Assembly: GCF_000004195.4 (NCBI RefSeq)
Contig: NC_030680.2
Span: 143,616,045 to 143,680,044, forward strand
From: Xenopus tropicalis
Lineage: Eukaryota > Chordata > Amphibia > Anura > Pipidae
Direction of reading: 5' to 3'
Length of the DNA: 64,000 nucleotides
Positions 11,411 to 20,228 of this stretch are shown here, in pieces (positions within the stretch are counted from its first letter, which is position 1; each line of letters starts with the position of its first letter). Both the position numbers and the translations under genes were made by a program. The notes beneath the pieces are model-generated. The model was not told the DNA's origin and made no database searches. It saw only the letters and a list, made by a program, of their open reading frames with translations.

Positions 11411-11775
11411 ACTCTGTTCCACTACAGCTCTTTTACTGACTTCCTTGTCTAGTGTGAAGCCCCACCCCTTTTGCTTTCTGAGCCCTCCTTCTTTCTCCGA
11501 CTGGGCATGCCTGATTGATTGTAATTGGAGCAGAGGGAGCATGCACAGTAGGCACCTCTTTGAGGTCTTCATAGTCGGAGAAAGAAGGAGGGCTCAGAAA
11601 GCAAAAGGGGTGGAGCTTCACACTAGACAAGGAAGTCAGTAAAAGAGCTATAGTGGAGATGGTTGTAATAGAGAAACAAAGTAAATCTACTTGCAGGGAG
11701 AAATGTATATTATTCTGGGGGCTGCTTAGAGTCATTTAGGGGATTTTAAAATAAAAGGCTTACTTTTCCTTTAAC
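11411..11775. mobile_element. long-armed palindrome, probable T2-like MITE
   Basis: Arms of about 85 bp at 11,418-11,503 and 11,573-11,660 are inverted copies (TTTTACTGACTTCCTTGTCT against AGACAAGGAAGTCAGTAAAA). Beyond the right arm the sequence ends CTTACTTTTCCTTTAA, a T2-type terminus. The mirrored open frames on both strands are a by-product of the palindrome. Confidence 0.75.
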
Positions 11776-11875
11776 TCGCCAATACATTACACAGAATCCT
11801 ACACCAGAAGTTGCAGCTGTCGTTGGTCAATTTGTGTCACGTATTTACCAACAGTTTCGGGTAAAGGCCACTTAC

Positions 11876-11982
11876 CACTTCCCCTAGGGAGGCAGCCGCC
11901 ATGTGAATGATGGGGGACAGGTAAGAGGAGTCGGAGTGAAGCAACTGTTTGGCAGATTCGTAGGTGACGAAGAAGGCGGCAG
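11876..11982 (-). CDS. slc25a26: slc25a26 exon 3 (mitochondrial SAM carrier)
   Basis: A 107-nt exon. The two bases left over from exon 2 complete an alanine codon, then it reads [20 protein letters not shown] and ends ...[12 protein letters not shown]. This is the second transmembrane helix and start of the third. The acceptor is TTTATTCCAG and the donor GTAAGT. The phase (1 in, 0 out) fits exon 2 and exon 4 exactly. Residues agree with the vertebrate carrier (human AAAFFITYEYVKWFLHADSS in the same place). Confidence 0.97.
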
Positions 11983-12453
11983 CTGGAATAAAGCATTTAG
12001 GAAGCATTACCCAATTACGATAACACTTCCCACTGACTTGTGTGGCATCTTAACATCATTACTGCTAATTTGCCCATTTTTATTCTGATAAATTGTGGGG
12101 GAAAGTCATTACAGCCCTGTAACAGTAATGATCCAGGCCTTTAAAGTTGCCCCCAGCAGCCCCCTATCTCGGATCCAATTAAACCACACTTTTGAGTGTC
12201 AGTGGCACCGCACGTGCTCAGTGGGCTCTGGGCTGCTGTTGGGAAGCTGAGCTTAGGGGGTCACTCAAAATCATCAAGCAGAAAATGAGGTCATATGACC
12301 TGGAAGCTGATGCTACAGAGCTTATTAGTAATCAGTCCTGATTCGTTTAAATGACTAATTAGCCTTGTATTGTATATTTACTGTATATTGGGAGCCCATT
12401 CTCTACCTCTTTCCAAAGTGCAATTTAATATACAGGTCCCACTGTCCGCTTAC

Positions 12454-12610
12454 CATTTGGAAATGACCCTACAGCGGTCGAAGGGACTCCGGCGTATATA
12501 CCCCGGAATCCGCCGGATTTGGAAAACCCAAGTGGGCTCTGCAGCCTGGTCTTGATGGTGTCGAGCGGAAATAAAATGAGATCCACGCACATTCCCGCCG
12601 TGCCGCCGGC
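12454..12610 (-). CDS. slc25a26: slc25a26 exon 2 (mitochondrial SAM carrier)
   Basis: This 157-nt exon encodes [20 protein letters not shown] and continues [20 protein letters not shown] to GSFPN plus one base. It contains the first mitochondrial-carrier signature PxDxxK (PLDTIKTR) at the end of helix 1 and the SAM-carrier hallmark [12 protein letters not shown]. Acceptor CTGCTCCCAAG, donor GTAAGC. The product is an inner-membrane antiporter that imports S-adenosylmethionine into mitochondria in exchange for S-adenosylhomocysteine, feeding mitochondrial methylation. The frame is open, with no break. Confidence 0.98.
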
Positions 12611-12750
12611 CTTGGGAGCAGAAGCACAAATAAGCAACTGAACTGTAACACTGGGAAAGAAGTTGTTGATTGTTTTTTTCCCTTAATGGCTAACGGGATT
12701 GCAAGAAAAACTAGGCACACTTGCCCCCACATAATAAAAGAGGGTAAAAA

Positions 12751-13195
12751 AAAGTTTGCCCAGGAGCGGTAACCCATAGCAACCAATAAGATGATTGCTT
12801 TTAAACAGGTGACCAGTAAATACTACCTGCCGATTGGTTGCTATGGGTTTCTGCTCCTGGGCAATCGATTGCCTTTTAATATATAAAAAGATGATACATT
12901 ATTCCCATAATTCCCTGCCCCGGAGAGCTTACTATCTAATCAGTCACACACTATAGGGTCAGCTTTATCGGGAGGCAGGAGCGGTAACCCATAGCAACCA
13001 ATAAGATGATTGCTTTTAAACAGGTGACCAGTAAATACTACCTGCCGATTGGTTGCTATGGGTTTCTGCTCCTGGGCAATCGATTGCCTTTTAATATATA
13101 AAAAGATGATACATTATTCCCATAATTCCCTGCCCCGGAGAGCTTACTATCTAATCAGTCACACACACATTAGGGTTAGTTTTATCGGGAGGCAG
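12751..13195. repeat. 215-bp tandem duplication containing a CCAAT hairpin
   Basis: Copy 1 (12,762-12,976) and copy 2 (12,977-13,195) are nearly identical, both starting AGGAGCGGTAACCCATAGCA and both ending GGGAGGCAG. Each begins with a hairpin whose arms are CCATAGCAACCAAT and ATTGGTTGCTATGG. Copy 2 has four extra bases in a CACA run. The duplication lies in slc25a26 intron 1 and looks recent. Confidence 0.9.
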
Positions 13196-13559
13196 TTAAC
13201 CTTCCTGTGTGTTTTTGTGTAATTTACAAGGGGTCCTTTTGGGCCTATATTATGCAGACAGGAACGAAGTGGCAAAGAGCTCTTGGGCGCCCCCCACTGA
13301 CTGGCACTGTAATCACCTCACAGTCCTTATGGCAGGAGAAAGCAGCATAGTGCCATTCTGCACTCACCCCCACACCCTTGGGTACATTGTTGCTATGAGG
13401 GACATAAAAATGCTGAACTGCAGGGGCAACTCCAGTGCTAAGGAGCATAAAAAAACAACTTGAACTGCCCCGATGCCCTTTGGCCGTAGGATGTGGAGAG
13501 CTGCAGTTCAACAACAGCTGGAGGGAATCAGTATTTATTGAAAACATCATGCTGCTGTC

Positions 13560-13655
13560 ACTGGGCTCATTTATAAACCCTGACAGCCATGGGATTGGTT
13601 GCCATGGGTTACTGCCCAGGTGCAAATGTGCCCAGTGTTTATAAATGTCCTCTGT
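13560..13655. repeat. small hairpin repeat
   Basis: CTCATTTATAAACCCTGACAGCC and, inverted, AGTGTTTATAAATGTCC flank ATTGGTTGCCATGGGTTACTG. It is related to the CCAAT hairpin family seen at 12,751, 29,490 and 54,637. Confidence 0.6.
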
Positions 13656-13785
13656 GTTACACTTGTCCCTTTCCCAGGGGGGAGGGCTAATGCCCATAAC
13701 CCCAACAACAGCTTCTACACACGCTTGCATGCCCAAAGCATCCTGCAGGACACTGGCAGACCCACAGGGAATGCTGGGAACTCAC

Positions 13786-13818
13786 CAGCAGGGAGGCACA
13801 GAATTCCCTTCTCTCCAT
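13786..13818 (-). CDS. slc25a26: slc25a26 exon 1, start codon (mitochondrial SAM carrier)
   Basis: Eleven codons, MERREFCASLL, run from an ATG at 13,818-13,816 to a donor GTGAGT. It joins exon 2 (AGGTAG...) in phase 0, giving ...CASLLAGGTAG, the usual start of this carrier, which has no cleavable presequence. I recall Xenopus SAM carrier proteins starting in almost the same way, which is why I choose this ATG. Exons 1-5 together give 150 codons, a little over half of the roughly 270 expected. Confidence 0.95.
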
Positions 13819-14230
13819 AGTCCGAATTTTAGTGCCGCATCCCCCCCTCCAAGTGCCCCGTAACGCTACCCCAGCATGCTCTCTCCACTGCTACAAAGTC
13901 ACCAGTTAGTAGTGACACTGGATTCAGCCTGGAACGCAAGCGTCAAGGCCAACACGTCCTTTCCCTGTGACTATCAGACGCAGGTTGGAAGAGACACGCC
14001 CAGTACGTACAATCATCCCTGGGTTAGCTTATGTTCGGCCGTCGCTTCCCAAGCTGGCCACGCCTCCCACCTGGAGCGCAGACCCGTCTCCCTGCCCACC
14101 GCTTCACATGATTGGCCAGTCACAGGCAATGCTGGGCGGAGAAAGGGTGGGCGTGGCTTTTTACCAGGAAGTACAGTTAGCGCTGCTCAGTGTTTCTATT
14201 AGCCTTCTGGCGCTAACTCCACTGCCCAGT
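13819..14230 (-). promoter_or_regulatory. slc25a26: slc25a26 promoter and 5' UTR region
   Basis: The 400 bp upstream of the start codon is the most GC-rich and CpG-containing part of the locus. It has an inverted CCAAT box (ATTGG at 14,111-14,115, which reads CCAAT on the gene strand) and GC-box-like words GGGCGG and GGGTGGGCGTGGC at about 14,135-14,156. No TATA box is visible. It is consistent with a housekeeping promoter. The transcription start cannot be placed from sequence alone. Confidence 0.6.
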
Positions 14231-14624
14231 GTGCAAAGCAGTTCCCTGCTGAATGGAAACAAGATGAATACTATTAATTATACTCTTTTGGCCGTTGTGC
14301 CTAGCTAAGTGCTACATTGTGCGCTGAGATCCTGTGTAAGGCAGGTAAGGCTGTGCTATGTCTAGAATAAGCAGAATTATCAAAGCATTTGCGCCCAATT
14401 GCCCCACCTATGTGCCAGGTTTGTATATTGACGCCCAATGCTGCCTCTGGGCAAGGTAATGAAGTGATAATAACTGTATCCCATAGTCTGGGCACTCTAG
14501 TGGTTCATTAAAGGGTTAACTTTTTAGTATGTTATAGAATGGCCAATGTTAAGCAACTTTTTTATTGTTCTTTATTGTTTATTTTTGTTTTTGCCTTATT
14601 TACCTTCCTTTTTATACTCCTTTC

Positions 14625-15300
14625 CAGCTTTCAAATGGGGGTCACTGACCCCGGCAACCAAAAAACGATTGCTCTGTTTCCAGCTTTCAAATGGGGGGGG
14701 TCACTGACCCCGGCAACCAAAAAACGATTGCTCTGTTTCCAGCTTTCAAATGGGTGTCACTGACCCCGGCAACCAAAAAACAATTGCTCTGTTTCCAGCT
14801 TTCAAATGGGGGTCACTGACCCCGGCAACCAAAAAACGATTGCTCTGTTTCCAGCTTTCAAATGGGGGGTCACTGACCCCGGCAACCAAAAAACGATTGC
14901 TCTGTTTCCAGCTTTCAAATGGGGGGTCACTGACCCCGGCAACCAAAAAACGATTGCTCTGTTTCCAGCTTTCAAATGTGGGTCACTGACCCCGGCAACC
15001 AAAAAACGATTGCTCTGTTTCCAGCTTTCAAATGGGGGTCACTGACCCCGGCAACCAAAAAACGATTGCTCTGTTTCCAGCTTTCAAATGGGGGTCACTG
15101 ACCCCGGCAACCAAAAAACGATTGCTCTGTTTCCAGCTTTCAAATGGGGGGTCACTGACCCCGGCAACCAAAAAACGATTGCTCTGTTTCCAGCTTTCAA
15201 ATGGGGGTCACTGACCCCGGCAACCAAAAAACTATTGCTCTGTTTCCAGCTTTCAAATGGGGGGTCACTGACCCCAGCAACCAAAAAACTATTGCTCTGT
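14625..15300 (+). repeat. 56-bp minisatellite, about 12 units
   Basis: The unit reads AGCTTTCAAATGGGGGTCAC, then TGACCCCGGCAACCAAAAAA, then CGATTGCTCTGTTTCC. It includes the palindrome GGGGTCACTGACCCC. The G run varies from 3 to 8, which shifts units between frames and causes overlapping open frames that are not genes. Confidence 0.95.
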
Positions 15301-15323
15301 GAGGGCTGCTGTTTTATTGTTAC

Positions 15324-15722
15324 TTAAAGGAACAGTAACACCAAAAAATGAAAGAGCTTTAAAGTAATTAAAATATAATGCACTGTTGCCCTGCACTGGT
15401 AAAACTGGTGTGTTTGCTACAGAAACCCTACTATAATTTATATAATAAGCCATGGGGGCAGCCATTCAAAGGAAAAAAGGCACAGGTTACATAGCAGATA
15501 ACAGATAAGCTCTGTAGGATACAATAGTGTTTTATCTGTTATCTGCTATGTGCCTGTGCCTTTTCTCCTTCGAATGGCTGCCTCCATGGCTACATAGCAG
15601 CTTATTTATATAAATTATAGTAGACTTTCTGAAGTAAACACACAACTTTTACCAGTGCAGGCAGCAGCACATTATATTTTAGTTACTTTTATACACTTTT
15701 TTGGTGTTACTGTTCCTTTTAA
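15324..15722. mobile_element. T2-type MITE with TTAA target-site duplication
   Basis: TTAA at 15,324-15,327 and 15,719-15,722 flank inverted ends AGGAACAGTAACACC and GGTGTTACTGTTCCTT. The interior contains the palindrome GTTACATAGCAGATAACAG. TTAA duplication and TTAAAGG termini are features of the T2 (Kolobok-related) MITEs of Xenopus. It is the best preserved T2 copy in the window. Confidence 0.93.
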
Positions 15723-15870
15723 TATACCTTATATTTTTATTTAGGCCCTCTCCTATTCATATTCAGTCTCTTGTTTAAACCACTCCCTGGCTGCTAAAGT
15801 AATTTGGACCCTAGCAACCAGATAGCTGCTGAAACTCCAAACTGGAGACCCACAGAACAGAAAGTAAAAT

Positions 15871-16055
15871 AACAATTCCATGGTGACATATACACTCCTG
15901 GAAGTCAGTTTGTGAAATGTGTTTAATTTATGTACAAAGTTTACTATTATTTATGTGTGTTTGTGTGTGGGCCCCAAACAAGCTTAATAGCTGATAAATC
16001 AATAGAGTTGCACTAAGCTTAAATGTGCATGTATGGGATCATTAGTCAATGTGTA
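15871..16055. other. sequence between dispersed repeat and satellite, no feature
   Basis: About 185 bp of AT-rich sequence with a TGTGTG run. If the satellite belongs to a DNA transposon, one terminus should lie here. I did not find a matching inverted end downstream of the transposase gene. Confidence 0.35.
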
Positions 16056-16967
16056 CCCATTGTAAGCAGCAGTCCTGCCCTGCTTTATGGCTGAGATTCT
16101 AGCTATCTGTATAACAGAGCATTCTGTCACAGTGGCACAGATCCTATCTGATCCCCCCATTGTAAGCAGCAGTCCTGCCCTGCTTTATGGCTGAGATTCT
16201 AGCTATCTGTATAACAGAGCATTCTGTCACAGTGGCACAGATCCTATCTGATCCCCCCATTGTAAGCAGCAGTCCTGCCCTGCTTTATGGCTGAGATTCT
16301 AGCTATCTGTATAACAGAGCATTCTGTCACTGTGGCACAGATCCTATCTGATCCCCCATTGTAAGCAGCAGTCCTGCCCTGCTTTATGGCTGAGATTCTA
16401 GCTATCTGTATAACAGAGCATTCTGTCACAGTGGCACAGATCCTATCTGATCCCCCCCATTGTAAGCAGCAGTCCTGCCCTGCTTTATGGCTGAGATTCT
16501 AGCTATCTGTATAACAGAGCATTCTGTCACAGTGGCACAGATCCTATCTGATCCCCCCCATTGTAAGCAGCAGTCCTGCCCTGCTTTATGGCTGAGATTC
16601 TAGCTATCTGTATAACAGAGCATTCTGTCACAGTGGCACAGATCCTATCTGATCCCCCCATTGTAAGCAGCAGTCCTGCCCTGCTTTATGGCTGAGATTC
16701 TAGCTATCTGTATAACAGAGCATTCTGTCACAGTGGCACAGATCCTATCTGATCCCCCCATTGTAAGCAGCAGTCCTGCCCTGCTTTATGGCTGAGATTC
16801 TAGCTATCTGTATAACAGAGCATTCTGTCACAGTGGCACAGATCCTATCTGATCCCCCCATTGTAAGCAGCAGTCCTGCCCTGCTTTATGGCTGAGATTC
16901 TAGCTATCTGTATAACAGAGCATTCTGTCACAGTGGCACAGATCCTATCTGATCCCTCATTGTAAGC
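16056..16967 (+). repeat. 100-bp satellite array, left part (about 9 units)
   Basis: The unit of 99-101 bp starts CATTGTAAGCAGCAGTCCTG and contains GGCTGAGATTCTAGCTATCT, AACAGAGCATTCTGTCACAG and CAGATCCTATCTGATCCCCC. Units are almost identical; length differs only by the C run (5-7). The array is broken at 16,967 by the LINE and resumes at 23,691 in the same orientation and phase. Confidence 0.97.
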
Positions 16968-17105
16968 CACAATCTCTTGCTGAGTGGAGGTGCTGTGAGG
17001 GAGCTCCTGTGAGGTGAACTTTCCCCAGGCCCTGTAAGGGTCTGGGGGGCTGTTTGTTTCCCGGTTTGGGGTTTAAAAAGAAAAACAAAAAACTGACTTT
17101 CTTTA

Positions 17106-20100
17106 TTGTTGTGGAAAATGAAAAGAAGATTTTCTCTTCGTGTGAGGAATGAAAAGAAAACTGTTGTTTCTGGAAGGAAAGGCTCAAGCCAGAAAATGGC
17201 GGCAGAAAGTGAAGTAAGTAAAGCTAAGCCCAAGAGAAAGAAGGTGGGAGGAAGGGAAGATAGTGGAAGCAGCATGGAGGAGGAGGATATGAATGAATCC
17301 TTTTCACAGACAATATCAGAAGATTTGGAAAGAACTCCAGTTTTGTTGCCTGATGAGCCTGACCCACAAACAAGCATGTCCCCCCCCCTGAGTATGCCTC
17401 CCATCCCTATGTCTGGCTCTGAAACCCCTCAAAGTGCCACCAATAGTCAGTTGTGTGAGACCCCTGCGCAATTATCCTCCAGTGACCTGTTGGGGGGTGA
17501 CAGTGTGGAACCTGAGACCCCCGGGAGGAGCGGGGAGTTTGGTGCAAGTAAAGTAATGGCAGCTGGGAGAGCAGAGAGATCCAGCAATGTGCCTGCGGGG
17601 CCTGTCTGTGTGGAGCTAAAGCATCGGGAGGCTAGCAGTGCATGCTGGGAGTTGTGTCCTGCGGAGGGCACGCATAATGCTGATGTGGCTGCTGAAAATG
17701 CTGCTAATTGCGCCTGTGAGAATCTGGCTATGGCGGTGGCAGAGGGGGCTTTGGACTGTGCAGAGGAGCCTGGAGTGGAGGTGGGGGAAGGGGGCTTTGG
17801 GCAGGTGAGCAAGGACTGTGTTACTGCTGGGAATCCAACTGCTACTATAGCGAAAGCTAAAATGTCTTATTCTGCTGCTATGGCTTCTCCTGCTACTGGT
17901 GGGGCCGCTATTCCTGCTGATCCACTGACTGCTACTGACTCACTTTCTGCTGCTGTGGCTTCTCCTGCTACTGGTGGGGCCGCTATTCCTGCTGATCCAC
18001 TCACTGCTACTGACTCACTTTCTGCTGCTGATAATAATGTTATTTCTGCTGATTTAAAGACTGTTTGTGCTGCTGCTAAAGAGACATTTTCAGCCTGTAT
18101 AGAGACTGTTACTGCTGTGAGTAAAGAGACTGATACTAATTGTGCTAACGAGGCACTTGCTGCTGGAGAGAATCCTGACCCTATGGTGATTGCTAAAGCT
18201 CTAAGGACTGTGAACTTTCTTAAAGACAAAAAGAGAGCTTTGGAGAGGGATATTGAGAGGGGGATTGCTAACATTAAGTTTGCTAAAGGGGAAGCTAGAG
18301 CTTTAGGAATAAGAAAGCTTGCTATAATAAACAAAGAGTTGGAGGAGGCTGATGGGGAAATTGAGCAAACTATGCTGTTAATTAAACCCTGGGAAGAGGT
18401 GTTTAAAAACAGAACTCGTTTTGATGAAATGCAACAGGCTGGTAAAGGGGGGAAATCATTTGAAGCAATGTATATGGATTTTGTGCTTAGGGGGGAGGAG
18501 GAGGGAACAGGGAAAGGGCAATCTGCTGTTATGTCTGTACCTAAACCCTCTGATGTCCCCTCTGATTCTATTTCTACCTCTAACCCCCCTACCTCTAACC
18601 CCCCTACCTCTAACCCATCCACTCTTAACCCCTCTACCTCCAACCCCCCTACCTCTAACCCTTCTAACCCCATTGTTTCTGCATGTTCTGTGGATAATGG
18701 GAATAATATGCTGGTAACTCCTGATAATGTTTTGGGTAAAGCAAATGAAGTGGCAAATCCTACTAAGTCAATGGAAGTGTCAAATGCAGGGGGAGAGGAT
18801 CAAGGAAGTAAAGGGTTTTGGGAAAAAAGAAGATTTTTTGCAAGGCAACAAGAAACTCTTTTTGATGGGCCTGTGTTTAAAAGGATAAATGTAGTTAAGA
18901 TTAAATGGGATGGGGAGAAGGAAAAGATGCCAGGCAGTAGGTATATCTGCAGGAATTTGATAAAGGAATCAATGGGTTTTACACCTTCTGATGTTAATGC
19001 TTTTATAACAGTGTCCGATGTGGAATTTGAAGTAAGTTTTAAATTACCACAAGGTTTGGATAGATTTTGGAGTCTCTATCAGGAGAAGGGAAGATCCCCA
19101 GAGTGGGAAGGTTTCAGGGCCATACCTGTTTCAAAGCCAGAAGTTAAGAACGTCACTGTCATTTTTAAAAATGAATCCATTCCCCCAGAAGATGTTTTGG
19201 TCTGGCTTAAGCGCCAATGTAAGGTCCTGGCGCCACTGACAAGGTTATATAATGAGGAGGGTTTCTGGATTGTGGGATGGAAAGTACAAGTGAGATTGGA
19301 TGTATCCAATAATGTTACTAAGCATCTCCCAAACTCTTTCTTTATCGGAAAGGAGAGGGGTGTCTGTTTTTATCCAGGACAACCCAAGCAGTGTTTCAAG
19401 TGTGGTTCAAAGCGTCATCTGGCCAATGATTGCACTCTCAAAATTTGTGCATTATGTGGGGCTCAGGGGCATGTTAGTAAGGAATGCAATAAGGTAAGGT
19501 GCAACCTTTGTAATGATTTGGGACATACGCACCGGGAATGCCCAGAAGCCTGGCACAATATTGTAAAAAAATGCCCTAGAATTGAAAAAGAGTTTTTTCA
19601 GGAGGAGGTACCCAGGGTGGAGGTGGGTGTATGTGAGGAAATCTCTAACAGGAAGGAAGATGGGGAAGTTTTGTCCCAGACTATTGAGAAGGATGGGGGA
19701 GAAGGGATAAGAAGGGAAGTGGAGGTTGAGAAAGAAGGATGGGAGGAGGTAGGAAGGAAAACAAGGAAGAGGGTAGGCAAGATGGTTTTCCAAACAAATA
19801 TTGAAACCTCTAATAGGTTTGAACTCCCTGATGGGAAATCTTGGGGGGATATGGCTGAGGAAGAAGAGGAAGAGTTAAGCAGGTTGGAGGATGAAGAGAG
19901 GGAGCATGGGAAAGAAACAGGGAAGAAGCAGAAAAAGAAGAAGGCGAAAAAGAAATCCAAGGCTTCTTTGCCTCATGTGACAGAAGAAATGAATTGTGAA
20001 ATTGAAGAACAGGTCCCTTCCCATGTAGAAATGGAGATAACTGAGGATCAGGGGAAGAAAAGGAAAGGTCGGACAGAAAGTGATGAGGAAAGGGAATCTA

Positions 20101-20228
20101 TAGATGGGAATGGGTTTTTTGAGAAAGACGGTGGCCCTTCAAGTGGATTAGGGAAGCCTCAGTATAAGAGATTTGGAGAGGGGAAGGAGGGTAGGCTGGC
20201 TAAATCTCCAAAATGTCAAAACAATTGA
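17106..20228 (+). CDS. Tx1-like LINE ORF1 protein (zinc-knuckle RNA-binding)
   Basis: This 1,040-residue ORF starts MLWKMKRRFSLRVRNEK and is uninterrupted. The N-terminal third is low-complexity and rich in Ala, Pro and Ser, with an exact 25-residue tandem duplication (residues about 260-309). A Lys/Glu-rich helical segment follows near 360-430, then a TSNPP repeat around 490-520. Three zinc knuckles of the CCHC type follow at about residues 762-815: CFKCGSKRHLANDC, CALCGAQGHVSKEC and CNLCNDLGHTHREC. The C-terminus is highly charged, with KKQKKKKAKKK near 940. In LINEs such proteins bind the element RNA and form the ribonucleoprotein used in retrotransposition. An alternative start at the second ATG, codon 5, is possible. 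Confidence 0.95.
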   Translation: MLWKMKRRFSLRVRNEKKTVVSGRKGSSQKMAAESEVSKAKPKRKKVGGREDSGSSMEEEDMNESFSQTISEDLERTPVLLPDEPDPQTSMSPPLSMPPIPMSGSETPQSATNSQLCETPAQLSSSDLLGGDSVEPETPGRSGEFGASKVMAAGRAERSSNVPAGPVCVELKHREASSACWELCPAEGTHNADVAAENAANCACENLAMAVAEGALDCAEEPGVEVGEGGFGQVSKDCVTAGNPTATIAKAKMSYSAAMASPATGGAAIPADPLTATDSLSAAVASPATGGAAIPADPLTATDSLSAADNNVISADLKTVCAAAKETFSACIETVTAVSKETDTNCANEALAAGENPDPMVIAKALRTVNFLKDKKRALERDIERGIANIKFAKGEARALGIRKLAIINKELEEADGEIEQTMLLIKPWEEVFKNRTRFDEMQQAGKGGKSFEAMYMDFVLRGEEEGTGKGQSAVMSVPKPSDVPSDSISTSNPPTSNPPTSNPSTLNPSTSNPPTSNPSNPIVSACSVDNGNNMLVTPDNVLGKANEVANPTKSMEVSNAGGEDQGSKGFWEKRRFFARQQETLFDGPVFKRINVVKIKWDGEKEKMPGSRYICRNLIKESMGFTPSDVNAFITVSDVEFEVSFKLPQGLDRFWSLYQEKGRSPEWEGFRAIPVSKPEVKNVTVIFKNESIPPEDVLVWLKRQCKVLAPLTRLYNEEGFWIVGWKVQVRLDVSNNVTKHLPNSFFIGKERGVCFYPGQPKQCFKCGSKRHLANDCTLKICALCGAQGHVSKECNKVRCNLCNDLGHTHRECPEAWHNIVKKCPRIEKEFFQEEVPRVEVGVCEEISNRKEDGEVLSQTIEKDGGEGIRREVEVEKEGWEEVGRKTRKRVGKMVFQTNIETSNRFELPDGKSWGDMAEEEEEELSRLEDEEREHGKETGKKQKKKKAKKKSKASLPHVTEEMNCEIEEQVPSHVEMEITEDQGKKRKGRTESDEERESIDGNGFFEKDGGPSSGLGKPQYKRFGEGKEGRLAKSPKCQNN

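Larger units (their letters stand above)
14525..15870. repeat. dispersed repeat, copy 2, expanded by a 56-bp array and a MITE
   Basis: This is the same dispersed repeat as 5,455-5,860. It starts TATGTTATAGAATGGCCAAT and ends AACTGGAGACC. Two events enlarged it: its central AGCTTTCAAATGGGGGTCACTGACCCC segment is present about 12 times in tandem, and a T2 MITE sits at 15,324-15,722. Confidence 0.85.

Noticed and set aside
11183..11735. Similar open frames on both strands
   Set aside because: They result from a long palindrome; each strand reads the same sequence.
13245..13736. 163-codon minus-strand frame in slc25a26 intron 1
   Set aside because: No domain or known exon, and it overlaps repeats. 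The spliced gene passes over it from 13,786 to 12,610.
14539..15327. Short repeating open frames on both strands
   Set aside because: Products of the 56-bp minisatellite.
17867..18673. 268-codon open frame on the minus strand inside LINE ORF1
   Set aside because: It mirrors the Ala-, Thr- and Ser-rich repeats of ORF1 and has no domain of its own.
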